From the NCBI GenBank assembly GCA_050633785.1, contig JBOEHE010000045.1, positions 62,001 to 126,000 of the forward strand: 64,000 bases of DNA, given 5' to 3'. Below are positions 16,581-25,790 of this stretch, in pieces; position 1 is the first letter of the stretch, and each line of letters starts with the position of its first letter. The notes beneath the pieces were generated by a model. That model was not told where the DNA came from. It did not search any database and saw only the letters and a program-made list of their open reading frames with translations. This stretch comes from CALKZN01 sp050633785. GTDB taxonomy: Bacteria; Pseudomonadota; Gammaproteobacteria; Arenicellales; Arenicellaceae. The position numbers and the translations under genes were made by a program.

Positions 16581-18722
16581 TTATTTTTTTCTCAATGTAC
16601 CACTGTCAAACCATAGAGTTTCCAGAGTATCAACCTCATCACTAAAAGCTGGCACCCTCTCGATCCGTCCGCTATCAAACTTGAGCACTAAGCCATAACC
16701 CTCAAATTCATACCATCCCATTCGGTCACTTGCCGGGTTCTGAGAAACTGAACGGCTACCACCACCAACACTGGAACCAATAACTGCAGTGACTGCACCA
16801 TCATCATTCCAGGCCGAAGTCACCAGTGGCCCCAAGTCATTCATTTCACCACCGGCCTGGGTCATGCCATTCTGGTATTTAACAAAACGCCCTTTTGAGC
16901 TGAATTTAACTCCCCAGAAACTCACCGACGAAAATTCACCAACAGCAAACGATGAGGAACTGCTCCAATCTCCATCGAGCCGGGTTCCTGGTGCAACAGG
17001 GTATGCAACAAACTGAGTTCCATTTGGAGCATTGTATTTCTTGCGGTCATTCGTCCATGAAAATTCATAATGCTTACCTTGTTTTTTCCACCACCCCCAA
17101 CGATCTGGCTCTCGACTGCGTGACCGAACCACGTCCAGGCTTTCTGGAGTAACAGGAATACCATCCATCACACGCCCATCTTTGAGTAATAAATAGGCAT
17201 ATTCTTCTTTCTTCATACCACCAACGGTGAAAGCGGTGTCAAAGGTATAAAGGACAGCTTCGATGTCATCATGTTTGACCCCCTTCCCAGGTTCGGTGAC
17301 CCATTTATAGCGATTGGCTTCTTTTTCTGCTAAAGCCTTTTGCCTTTCAACTTCACTGGGAGCCGGTCGGTCAACATCTCCAACCCACCGCAAACGATAA
17401 CGCTGTGTACTTAGCCCCCCGCCATCTTCAGCATAGATAATGGATTTATTAGAGCTCTGCTCTATGCCATAAATACAGAAGTCTTCGGTATGATCGTAAC
17501 TACTGTTTCTAAAATCACGAGTGATATCCAGCTTTCCAGTCAGAGGGGAATATGAATATCGCCCGGATTTTCCGTTCTTGCCATCCAGAAATTGATATTC
17601 ACCATTGTCAAACAGCATCAAATCATAACGACTCCAGATTTTGTCACCACTGGTTTTAGTACCAACATATCGGCCAGCTTTTATTGAGCCTCCTTTTTTT
17701 ATCCCAGAAACGTTAGGGGGAGACAGTTCCAGATCAAGGCCACGTTTCTCACGAATAGCAGCTTGTTTCTCATCGTTGAACACCTCTGCCGCTATTTTAG
17801 CAGAAGATGATTGATAATATTGATAACGGGAATTATTCGAATGAACAATTGCTGACAAACGCACATAGGTCTTATCAACACTGACAGCATAGGCTTTCAA
17901 GGTCTTTTTCTGTCCATTGACTACAAAGTTGCGCTGCCCCCTGCTGATATTGGATGTCATTTTATTAATACGCGCTGGGGCACTCCATTTTCCTGACGGA
18001 GCATCACTGGTTCCCAACTTTCGTGCCAACCAGCCTTCTACTGACATATCTTCCAATAAAACTTTAGGATAATATTTAACTGACACCACTTCCCGGTCAG
18101 CGACATCCTCAGGCTGAAAAGCCACCACATCAGAGCCGCTGCCTTGAACCCTTGCCCAACCCTGAGGCAATTTGTATTGCTTTCCACCCTCAAGCTTTAA
18201 CGAATTCCCTGCTGTTAGTTTGCCAGGCTTTTCACGTTTTCCAGAAACAGTGTTTTCAAAATCGACCATGATCTGATCTGCACTACTCTTGAATGCCTTA
18301 TAATTGGGCAAATGAGTATGTATATTCGCCGCCATTTGTACCATGCCATCGACCACTATGGCTTTGACAAAGACCCCTTTGTTTTCTCCACCCAGAGATT
18401 GGTAGCTCCGGTGCCCTGTGACAACTGTAGGGCTTTTTTCAACTATATCAATCCTGCCTTCCCACTGACCTTCTGGTGCCGAGCTTGAATGAAAGCGTTT
18501 TTCCACCCATTTTCTCAGTGTTAATCCCTGCAAAGACTGTCTGGCATAAAACTTTATATTAACAACTTGTGATTGTCCTTGCGGGAAATAGCTGACAGCC
18601 TGATGATCATTGTCTTTTTGTTGTACCCACCCAGAAGGAGCCCTTGGAGTGAAATAGTCCGCATGGACAATACCTGACATCAGCAAAAATACGATGCCAG
18701 CCAAATACCTAAAGACAGTCAT
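16581..18722 (-). CDS. Large exported protein with a duplicated N-terminal domain, function unknown
   Basis: 713 residues from the ATG at 18722. The signal peptide is clear (YLAGIVFLLMSGIVHA, cut near residue 21). Residues about 25-150 and 180-310 are two copies of one domain: both start with PxGW, contain a run of YFPQG or YYPK type, then a W-rich segment (RKWVEKRF / EGWLARKL), then SSAPEGQWEGR / SDAPSGKWSAP. The C-terminal half is beta-rich, with a lipocalin-like GRYVGTKTSG segment near 350 and a WWKKQGKHYEFSW segment. No enzymatic motif is seen. It follows the 248-residue exported gene by 39 bases, so the two probably share a transcript. Confidence 0.75.
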   Translation of the reverse strand: MTVFRYLAGIVFLLMSGIVHADYFTPRAPSGWVQQKDNDHQAVSYFPQGQSQVVNIKFYARQSLQGLTLRKWVEKRFHSSSAPEGQWEGRIDIVEKSPTVVTGHRSYQSLGGENKGVFVKAIVVDGMVQMAANIHTHLPNYKAFKSSADQIMVDFENTVSGKREKPGKLTAGNSLKLEGGKQYKLPQGWARVQGSGSDVVAFQPEDVADREVVSVKYYPKVLLEDMSVEGWLARKLGTSDAPSGKWSAPARINKMTSNISRGQRNFVVNGQKKTLKAYAVSVDKTYVRLSAIVHSNNSRYQYYQSSSAKIAAEVFNDEKQAAIREKRGLDLELSPPNVSGIKKGGSIKAGRYVGTKTSGDKIWSRYDLMLFDNGEYQFLDGKNGKSGRYSYSPLTGKLDITRDFRNSSYDHTEDFCIYGIEQSSNKSIIYAEDGGGLSTQRYRLRWVGDVDRPAPSEVERQKALAEKEANRYKWVTEPGKGVKHDDIEAVLYTFDTAFTVGGMKKEEYAYLLLKDGRVMDGIPVTPESLDVVRSRSREPDRWGWWKKQGKHYEFSWTNDRKKYNAPNGTQFVAYPVAPGTRLDGDWSSSSSFAVGEFSSVSFWGVKFSSKGRFVKYQNGMTQAGGEMNDLGPLVTSAWNDDGAVTAVIGSSVGGGSRSVSQNPASDRMGWYEFEGYGLVLKFDSGRIERVPAFSDEVDTLETLWFDSGTLRKK

Positions 18723-18761
18723 TATCAGGCCTGATTGCAAGGCTCATTGACCTCCTAGCGA

Positions 18762-19508
18762 TTACCAGTCAGATTTCTTGGATGATTTAGCCGTATCTTT
18801 TGCCCGCGCATCATCCAACAAAGCATCCGTATTGACTCCAAACTCCCCTTTGTCTGAAAAGGTAAAATAGGTGTGAGGGAATTTAAATACTTCCTGAAAC
18901 AATTGAGCCGATTTTTTGCTGATATCAACAGCATTCTGCTCAGCACCTTCTTCTTTAAATGATTTATACAAACCAACAAATGCAATTGGAGTTGCCATAA
19001 ACCAATCATACGCTTTATCTTTTTCTTCATCTGAGATCAAAGCATATTCCGTTTTCACTTCTTCAAACATATGAACCATGTATTTACCTGCCGCCAGTTC
19101 TGCTTCAACAGGCAAGATATGATCATGAGCCAGCTCCCATAAACTGATGAATGAAAAAGCGTACGCAACTCCCATATCATTGATGGCAAAGTTATTCTGT
19201 TCCAGGAACTTTTCAATCATTTGCCGCTCCTGCTCAAATGCATCTTCGAATTGCTTCTGAGCGTCAGCAGAACCATTTGACAGCAAACCAGCAATTTCAG
19301 CTGCAGTTGTGCCACGATGTTTATCACTCGCTGCCAATCCAGAACGTATAACACCACCCTGCTTTTTAACGCGCTTATCGACCTCTTTTTGGTCAGGTGC
19401 ATTCAGCAGCGAGTCCAGTCTTGATATTTCGGGCAGATTTTTGGTGGACAAGGCATATGCATTGTTGGTTACAACGCAAACAAACAACATCAACAGAATA
19501 TTTTTCAT
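18762..19508 (-). CDS. Small exported protein of unknown function upstream of the 713-aa protein
   Basis: 248 residues with a signal peptide (LLMLFVCVVTNNAYA, cut near residue 19). The mature part is helical and contains FAINDMGVAYAFSFISLWELAHD and MVHMFEEVKTEYALISDEEKDKAYDWFM, patterns I recall from uncharacterised exported bacterial proteins without an assigned role. GGGA precedes the ATG at a loose distance. It is the first gene of a two-gene minus-strand unit with the 713-residue protein, both bound for the envelope. Confidence 0.7.
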   Translation of the reverse strand: MKNILLMLFVCVVTNNAYALSTKNLPEISRLDSLLNAPDQKEVDKRVKKQGGVIRSGLAASDKHRGTTAAEIAGLLSNGSADAQKQFEDAFEQERQMIEKFLEQNNFAINDMGVAYAFSFISLWELAHDHILPVEAELAAGKYMVHMFEEVKTEYALISDEEKDKAYDWFMATPIAFVGLYKSFKEEGAEQNAVDISKKSAQLFQEVFKFPHTYFTFSDKGEFGVNTDALLDDARAKDTAKSSKKSDW

Positions 19509-19802
19509 ATGAGAATTCCCGTGTTTTCAATTCCTTAAAGGTATTTGCACCGATAAATCTCCTTCTATTTCCTGAGTTACCAGTAACGCCAGAACCATCA
19601 ACTCAACCAAAAGCTGAATTAATATCTACGTTATGCAAAAACCTTCCTTATTGTCGGCATACTAGCAAATTTCAAACACAAGCACTTCGCCCTTAATATT
19701 TTTTAATGGATCTTAAACTCAACACAAAATACTCACTCTGCAACCAGCAGTTCTATACTGCCTGCAGAGGTCTGACAAACCGTGAATAAAGCGCTTCAAA
19801 CG

Positions 19803-21377
19803 TTATTCAATGACTTCAACCGCATCTACTGCTACAAAATAGTTTGGATCTTCCACCACATTGACTTCGATCATATCATCAACCCGGCTCAACAAACGCT
19901 TGCAATCCTGACTCAAATGCAACAGATGTAGAGTACGACCATTACGTTTATAGCGATTAGCCAGAGTATCGATTGCCTTCAAGGCTGAGTGGTCGCAGAC
20001 CCGCGATTCAGCAAAATCGATAATCACATCCATATTGTCATCACGAGGCGTGAACTGTTCCAGAAACGTCTGCACTGAACCAAAAAATAATGGACCGTTG
20101 ACTTGATAATAGTGCGAACCGTGGCGGTTTTCACGTTTATCAACTCGAATATGCTTAGCGTGATTCCATGCAAAGATAAGGGCCGTCATTATGACTCCTA
20201 CTACCACTGCAATTGCCAGGTCAGTAAACACCGTAACAGCAGAGACGGTAACCAGAACAAACGCTTCTTCTCGTGGAATGCGTTTCATGATTCGAAAGCT
20301 ACTCCATTCAAAGGTACCAATAACCACAATAAACATAACACCCACTAGAGCCGCCAGAGGGATGCGTTCAATTAAACCAGAGGCAAACAGGATGAAACAT
20401 AATAAAGCCATAGCAGCGATGACACCCGACAAACGACCACGGCCTCCAGAATTGACATTAATCATGCTTTGGCCAATCATCGCGCAACCGCCCATTCCAC
20501 CAAAAAAGCCCGTCACTGTATTCGCCAATCCCTGACCTAGACATTCGCGATTGCCATTGCCCCGGGTTTCTGTCAACTCATCGATCAATTGCAAAGTCAG
20601 CAGAGATTCAATCAAACCAATCGCCGCCAGAATCAATGAATATGGAAAGATAATCACCAATGTGTCCCAGTTCAAAGGCACTGTTGGAATGTGAAATTTA
20701 GGCAAGCCACCAGCAATAGAAGCTACGTCACCAACCACTTTAGTGTCCAGATTCAAGAAAATCACTAAAGCTGAAACAATAACGATCGCAGCTAAAGTCG
20801 AAGGAACTGCTGTGGTAATTTTAGGGAAAAACTTGATGATCAGCATCGTAAGAAAAACCAGCCCCAACATCATATACAGAGCAGAACCAGTCATCCATGC
20901 TACATCAATAACCGAACCTTCAAAGGCAGTCCCATTCAACCAGCCTGCTTGCCCAGCTTCACCAAACTGCCCAAGCTGGGCCAGAAAAATCACTATCGCC
21001 AGGCCATTCACAAAACCGAGCATGACCGATCGAGGCACCATGCGGATGAATTTGCCCAGGCGAAAAACACCTGCGCTGATTTGCAAAATACCCATTAGCA
21101 CTACTGTAGCAAACAGATACTCCACACCGTGCTCCTGCACTAGAGCAACCATGACAACAGCCAATGCACCTGTTGCTCCGGAAATCATACCTGGTCGACC
21201 ACCTGCTAACGCCGCAATCAAACCAACCAGAAAGGCTGCATACAGACCCACCAGAGGAGCTACTCCGGCAACAAAAGCAAAAGCAACCGCTTCTGGAACC
21301 AGTGCCAATGCGACGGTCAATCCGGATAAAATTTCATTTTTTAAACTCTTGGCTTGAGCCGCTTTTAATTCAAACAT
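19803..21377 (-). CDS. SulP-family inorganic anion transporter with STAS domain
   Basis: A 524-residue SLC26/SulP transporter. The membrane part (about residues 10-400) has many hydrophobic helices and the conserved GLYAAF, ISGATGALAVV and GGMGGCAMIGQSMIN segments. A C-terminal STAS domain follows (about 420-515, VIIDFAESRVCDHSALKAI). Family members move sulfate, bicarbonate or other anions across the inner membrane; the substrate cannot be read from the sequence. The gene is alone on its strand. The long frame on the opposite strand at 20743-21357 is a shadow. Confidence 0.88.
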   Translation of the reverse strand: MFELKAAQAKSLKNEILSGLTVALALVPEAVAFAFVAGVAPLVGLYAAFLVGLIAALAGGRPGMISGATGALAVVMVALVQEHGVEYLFATVVLMGILQISAGVFRLGKFIRMVPRSVMLGFVNGLAIVIFLAQLGQFGEAGQAGWLNGTAFEGSVIDVAWMTGSALYMMLGLVFLTMLIIKFFPKITTAVPSTLAAIVIVSALVIFLNLDTKVVGDVASIAGGLPKFHIPTVPLNWDTLVIIFPYSLILAAIGLIESLLTLQLIDELTETRGNGNRECLGQGLANTVTGFFGGMGGCAMIGQSMINVNSGGRGRLSGVIAAMALLCFILFASGLIERIPLAALVGVMFIVVIGTFEWSSFRIMKRIPREEAFVLVTVSAVTVFTDLAIAVVVGVIMTALIFAWNHAKHIRVDKRENRHGSHYYQVNGPLFFGSVQTFLEQFTPRDDNMDVIIDFAESRVCDHSALKAIDTLANRYKRNGRTLHLLHLSQDCKRLLSRVDDMIEVNVVEDPNYFVAVDAVEVIE

Positions 21378-21757
21378 AATTCTTTAATAACTCTGTGGCA
21401 AAGAGCTACCGAATGCTGCTCTTGTCTGCACGTACTGAATAAGGGAATCGGATTTTAGTCCTCAGAGTATGCGATAGCAAATGATTCGCTAAATAAAGCT
21501 GAATTCAGCCATTCTGGTAGGAAATCAAAGAACCAACAGAACCCAGAACCACAAGCTACGCAAGATAGTTAAGCACGGCACACCGTCAAATTCCGTCCTT
21601 ATTTGAGCAAAAACAACTAATTTCAGCAAAAAGAGGCTACTAAAACTACATATAATTACAAAAAGAATACAAAATTCACCCTTTTGGGTGATTACCCCAA
21701 TGCACTTGATCTGAGATAATAGCGCTATAAGTAATTAAGGATAAGGGGAGACTTATT
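21378..21757. other. 380-base intergenic region between sulP and csrA
   Basis: No gene is supported here. It holds the divergent 5' regions of sulP (-) and csrA (+), a 12-base perfect palindrome at 21498-21509 (GCTGAATTCAGC) and a TCACCC-TTTT-GGGTGA hairpin at 21677-21692 shortly before a possible csrA promoter. The palindrome could be an operator, but nothing identifies a regulator. Confidence 0.5.
21693..21721 (+). promoter_or_regulatory. Possible sigma-70 promoter of csrA
   Basis: TTACCC (three of six consensus bases) and GATAAT (five of six) are spaced by 17 bases, ending 36 bases before the csrA ATG. The -35 box is weak, so this is a tentative call. Confidence 0.3.
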
Positions 21758-21946
21758 ATGTTAGTACTGAATCGAGAACAGAACAAATCCGTAACGTTGG
21801 TCTTGCCAGATGGGCAATTGCTGACTGTCGCTATTTTGCAACGAGGCAAAGACGGCATAAAAATTGGCATTGACACTGATGATGATATCAAAGTTGTCAG
21901 GACCAAAATAACCAACAAGGCAAACGCTATCTTTCAAGCAGCTTAA
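21758..21946 (+). CDS. csrA: Divergent CsrA-family RNA-binding regulator
   Basis: A 62-residue CsrA/RsmA-like protein. The start MLVLNRE matches the family's MLxLxRR opening, and the KIGIDTDDDIKVVRTKI region matches the RIGIxAPKxVxVHREEI core. CsrA dimers bind GGA motifs in mRNA leaders and control carbon storage, motility and biofilm. Several normally invariant positions differ: Arg7 is Glu, HREEI reads VRTKI, and a few extra residues (VTLVLPDGQLL) sit in the first hairpin. Arg6 and the Arg near position 48 remain. It is therefore likely a paralogue with altered RNA affinity. A strong AGGGGAG site precedes the ATG, and a terminator follows. Confidence 0.78.
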   Translation: MLVLNREQNKSVTLVLPDGQLLTVAILQRGKDGIKIGIDTDDDIKVVRTKITNKANAIFQAA

Positions 21947-21984
21947 AGCCGCAAAAAAACAGCGTAAGCCGTATATTTCTTAAG

Positions 21985-22015
21985 GGGTGATCACCAGCCG
22001 GTGAACACCCTTTTT
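21985..22015 (+). terminator. Intrinsic terminator of csrA
   Basis: GGGTGATCACC (21985-21995) pairs with GGTGAACACCC (22000-22010) with one A-A mismatch around an AGCC loop, followed by five T and a T-rich stretch. It lies about 40 bases after the csrA stop. Confidence 0.85.
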
Positions 22016-22214
22016 ATTGTTCAACCTGCAATTCACCCAGAGCATATAGACCTTGCTTGTTTTATCATTTTTTCCACATAAATCAATTCGTCAAAACACT
22101 CATATCCTTTTGAACCAACATCTTCCCTGACTGTATTTGTCAAAGCTCTAATTCGCCTGACTCATCTAAATGTATTAGTATATCGAGTTTGTTACAGCGC
22201 CTGTTGTCTGACAC

Positions 22215-24227
22215 ATGTTGATAAAGAAATCTTTTCAAAAGTTCAGCTCGCAATGCCTAACCGGCATGGCATCCACACTAATACTATTAAGTCCACATCC
22301 TGTTAACTCTCAGAACAATTCACCCCATTCAGTCGCAGTTGAAAGCTTACTGCCAAGTATCGAGTTATTACTATCTAATGCAATTCCGGCGACAGCTCCT
22401 TCTTATTGTTCATCGTTTTCCGGGCAAAGCACATCGTACTTTTGTGAAGACTTTACCGGCACCAGCCCTATGCATTTAGTGGGAACTATTCCTCCCATGT
22501 CTTTTCGAGACCAGACTTTTCGTGAGTATACTCAAGGCGAAGTTTTTACCCTGACGGACCCTGATGCCAGCAACCACAATGCCAATGTCGTGAATCTGCA
22601 TGATGATTTGATTGATGGAATAAATTTCAGTACTTATGCTGGCCGAACAGCTGTAGCTGCAGAAAAATGGGATATAACAGCACATTCCAGAGACGGCTAT
22701 ATACAACCTGGTTCTAACGCAGGGTTTAATGATCAATATTGGTGGAATGAATACGGATTTATGGGAGAACACGGTAAACGGTGCGGTGCACCTCCCGCAT
22801 TAAATAATACCATTGATACTTCACGAAACAACGAACGCGCTTATACCTTCATGGAACGGTTCTTTGCAATTCCCAACAACTATAATGGCGATGAGAGATT
22901 ATTGAACACATATTGGCTGGCAAACAACGAACTACCATTAAGCGATGCTGCCGGAATTCACCATATCGTTCGATATGAAGACATGCTATATGTCTGCAAT
23001 GACCACCTTATGAGTGCAGCTTATGCCTCAGGAGCAGCCAAGTTGAGCTTGACCCCCAACCACCTTCTGGATACCTCTTCAGGCAATGGCATTGTTGAAT
23101 TTGCGGTTTCCACCTATCGCACCGCTGGACGCGATTACTGGCAAGTAGATTTGACTCCATTGGATACACACTTGCAACTACCCGAAGGCGATGTTGTCGC
23201 TGACGCCAATGGAAAGGCGGTCAATGGCTTTAGTATCAACACCAAACTTAACGATGGCATGACTGGACCTGTGGATATATTGGGAGGCATCACTGTTTTT
23301 CGTACGATTGCCATGAAAAACGGTTTATTTTTGGATGATGGAGATTACATAAACCCTAATGACCTTGAAGCCCAATACAAACGAGCTGAGATCAACAACC
23401 CAGGCAACTCGGATCGAGCTGATGTATATGCCAATGCCCCAAACAGCAACTGGGTTATTACAGACAGCAATTACAATCAAGTTATGTACGATTACCTTGA
23501 TGGCGATGACAACCCCGACATCAGCTTACACAGCGTTACCGACAATCGCAAACGAGCTTTATTTCGCCTGACAGTCAAGAAAACTCCCACCGATCCAGTT
23601 TGGGCAGCACAGGCAGATCAGTGGGACCAAGTGTCATTGTGCATGCCTGAATATGGCAATGGCTGTGTCGGCGAATACATAGTCCCTGAGCTGCCAGATA
23701 AGTTATTGGTTCAATTTACCCACTATGCCTATAACACCACAAAATCCTGCAACGCTGGAGGTCAACAACCCAGCCACCCTTATCAAAGTACCTGTCACCC
23801 AAACACCTATCATTGGGATAATTTTTATATTTCACCCAGTCAACCATTTTCAATCATCAAAGCGAATGAACGAACAGCAAGAGCTAATAGCAACAACAAT
23901 GAAATCATTGCTCTCAGCTTTCCTGAACCAGCTCCCCTCAACAGCAAACTGCGATTCAATGCTCTATCCGACAGCATCACAATCAATAATCAACTAATCA
24001 CATCACTGGAAGTTTCTTTTGATAATGGCCTGACTTGGTTTGCCCCTAACAGGCAATATGAACCGGACAACAGCTTTGCCAAATTTCGCTCGTATTTTAC
24101 TGGCAAAGGCAATGATGAATATATTCCAGCTGGCACACAAACAGTGTTAATCAGAGGGTTAAATGCACCATTTCGCAGTGAGTTCTGGGTTCGTGATGCT
24201 TCGTTGTGGTCATTCCCAGCCAACTGA
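22215..24227 (+). CDS. Exported protein of unknown function, 670 aa
   Basis: I do not recognise the family. A signal sequence is likely (basic start, then CLTGMASTLILLSPHPVNS, cut near residue 32). The mature protein is rich in Asn, Asp, Tyr and Trp, has paired cysteines (for example YCSSF and YFCEDF near 63-77), and looks like a beta-rich secreted or surface protein such as a carbohydrate-active or adhesive protein. No catalytic signature is visible. The ATG has no strong ribosome-binding site. It is alone between csrA and modA on the same strand. Confidence 0.65.
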   Translation: MLIKKSFQKFSSQCLTGMASTLILLSPHPVNSQNNSPHSVAVESLLPSIELLLSNAIPATAPSYCSSFSGQSTSYFCEDFTGTSPMHLVGTIPPMSFRDQTFREYTQGEVFTLTDPDASNHNANVVNLHDDLIDGINFSTYAGRTAVAAEKWDITAHSRDGYIQPGSNAGFNDQYWWNEYGFMGEHGKRCGAPPALNNTIDTSRNNERAYTFMERFFAIPNNYNGDERLLNTYWLANNELPLSDAAGIHHIVRYEDMLYVCNDHLMSAAYASGAAKLSLTPNHLLDTSSGNGIVEFAVSTYRTAGRDYWQVDLTPLDTHLQLPEGDVVADANGKAVNGFSINTKLNDGMTGPVDILGGITVFRTIAMKNGLFLDDGDYINPNDLEAQYKRAEINNPGNSDRADVYANAPNSNWVITDSNYNQVMYDYLDGDDNPDISLHSVTDNRKRALFRLTVKKTPTDPVWAAQADQWDQVSLCMPEYGNGCVGEYIVPELPDKLLVQFTHYAYNTTKSCNAGGQQPSHPYQSTCHPNTYHWDNFYISPSQPFSIIKANERTARANSNNNEIIALSFPEPAPLNSKLRFNALSDSITINNQLITSLEVSFDNGLTWFAPNRQYEPDNSFAKFRSYFTGKGNDEYIPAGTQTVLIRGLNAPFRSEFWVRDASLWSFPAN

Positions 24228-24330
24228 ACTGGCTTTTAACCAAAATGATGAAGCCTCATAGCCACATTATTGTTAGCATCACAGTTTGAGACTAGGACAG
24301 TTGTTCGCCCAGATTGTAAAAACCAGTTGA

Positions 24331-25110
24331 ATGATATTGAAAACCTTCAAGACAAAACTTCATGCCATAAGCCTGTTTCTAGGTTTTACAGCCTCACTGT
24401 TTATGCAAACGGTGAGTGCCGCGGAGATACGCATTGCTGTCGCCAGCAATTTTTCTAAAACAATGAAGGCACTGGTACATCGTTATGAAACAAACACTGA
24501 ACATACTGTCAGTATAAGCATTGCCTCTACCGGCAAGCATTACGCACAAATACAAAACGGAGCACCGTTCGACCTGTTTTTTGCAGCCGACACCCAACGC
24601 CCATCTTTATTAGAACAAGAAGGCAAGATTATCCCAGGCAGCCGCTTCACCTACGCCATTGGCAGGCTAATTTTATGGAGCTCACAAGCTGGTTTTGTTG
24701 ACCAAGATGGCGCGGTCTTACATCAATACCCAATCAAACACCTGGCGATTGCTAACCCCAAACTCGCACCTTACGGCATTGCGGCCCAAGAGACACTGAC
24801 ATCTCTTAAGTTATGGCAACAACACCATAAGCGTTTAGTCCGCGCAGAAAATATTAATCAGGCATTTCACTATATCAATAGCGGTAATGCCGAACTGGGA
24901 TTTGTTGCCTATTCTCAGCTCAAACACCTGAACGCAACCAGTGAAACTATTCCCGGTTCATTCTGGGTAATACCGGAAACACTTTATCAACCAATTGAAC
25001 AACAAGTAGTCCTGCTCAAAGAGAATCCAACAGCACACGATTTTCTGCAATTCATACAAAGCCAGCAAGCGTCGCGTATTATTCAGGACTATGGATATTA
25101 TCTGCCATGA
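24331..25110 (+). CDS. modA: Molybdate ABC transporter substrate-binding protein ModA
   Basis: A 259-residue periplasmic binding protein. The signal peptide (LFLGFTASLFMQTVSAAE) is cut near residue 30, and the mature start EIRIAVASNFSKTMKAL is the usual ModA opening. ASTGKHYAQIQNGAPFDLFFAADTQRP carries the serine and phosphate-loop-like oxyanion contacts. It captures molybdate (or tungstate) for ModBC. It overlaps modB by four bases (ATGA). I looked for a ModE-type palindrome in the 100 bases upstream and found none. Confidence 0.9.
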   Translation: MILKTFKTKLHAISLFLGFTASLFMQTVSAAEIRIAVASNFSKTMKALVHRYETNTEHTVSISIASTGKHYAQIQNGAPFDLFFAADTQRPSLLEQEGKIIPGSRFTYAIGRLILWSSQAGFVDQDGAVLHQYPIKHLAIANPKLAPYGIAAQETLTSLKLWQQHHKRLVRAENINQAFHYINSGNAELGFVAYSQLKHLNATSETIPGSFWVIPETLYQPIEQQVVLLKENPTAHDFLQFIQSQQASRIIQDYGYYLP

Positions 25111-25790
25111 CACTAAACCCTGCTGACTTAACAGCACTGACTCTCACCCTGAAACTGGCAGCACTGACAACGGTTATTCTATTAATAATCGGCACGCCAT
25201 TAGCCTGGTGGATGGCACGCACACAGTGGCGCTTTAAGTTTCTCCTAGAGGCTATAATTTCTCTACCTTTAGTGCTGCCACCAACAGTTCTTGGCTTTTA
25301 TTTATTAATAAGTCTGGGTCCACAAGGACCATTGGGCCAACTGACAAGCGCCTTAGGCATTCAGTCTTTGGCCTTCACATTCACGGGCCTGGTTATCGGT
25401 TCCGTCATTTACTCAATGCCCTTCGTCGTACAACCTCTGCATAATGCATTTGCTGCCATCGGTCACCGCCCCCTGGAAGCCGCCGCTACTTTGCGGGCAT
25501 CACCGATTGACTGTTTTTTTTCTATTGCAGTGCCTATGGCCAGGCCAGGCTTTCTAACCGCCGCCGTTCTAGGCTTCGCACATACCATCGGTGAATTTGG
25601 CGTTGTATTAATGATTGGTGGTAACATTCCAGGAGAAACACAAGTGGTATCAATAGCCATCTATGACCATGTTGAAGCTCTCGAATACGGTCATGCGCAT
25701 TGGCTATCAGTCGCTTTACTCTTACTCTCGTTTATTATGCTAAGCGTCTTATATTGGATTAACCGGCGTTTCAGGCTGTCATCACTATGA
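25107..25790 (+). CDS. modB: Molybdate ABC transporter permease ModB
   Basis: A 227-residue permease with about five hydrophobic helices. The ABC-coupling EAA-type loop is EAAATLRASPIDCFFSIAVPMARPG (around residues 127-152). The sequence after TVLGFYLLISLG and IGEFGVVLMIGGNIPGETQ is typical of ModB. It forms the membrane channel driven by ModC. It overlaps modA and modC by four bases each, so translation is coupled across the operon. Confidence 0.9.
   Translation: MTLNPADLTALTLTLKLAALTTVILLIIGTPLAWWMARTQWRFKFLLEAIISLPLVLPPTVLGFYLLISLGPQGPLGQLTSALGIQSLAFTFTGLVIGSVIYSMPFVVQPLHNAFAAIGHRPLEAAATLRASPIDCFFSIAVPMARPGFLTAAVLGFAHTIGEFGVVLMIGGNIPGETQVVSIAIYDHVEALEYGHAHWLSVALLLLSFIMLSVLYWINRRFRLSSL

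Noticed and set aside
20743..21357. 204-residue frame on the plus strand opposite the SulP gene
   Set aside because: It is a shadow of a conserved transporter: composition is low in hydrophobics and high in Ala/Thr/Pro/Arg, with no ribosome-binding site or family feature.
24228..24330. ModE operator before modA
   Set aside because: No long palindrome of the ModE type was found in this stretch.
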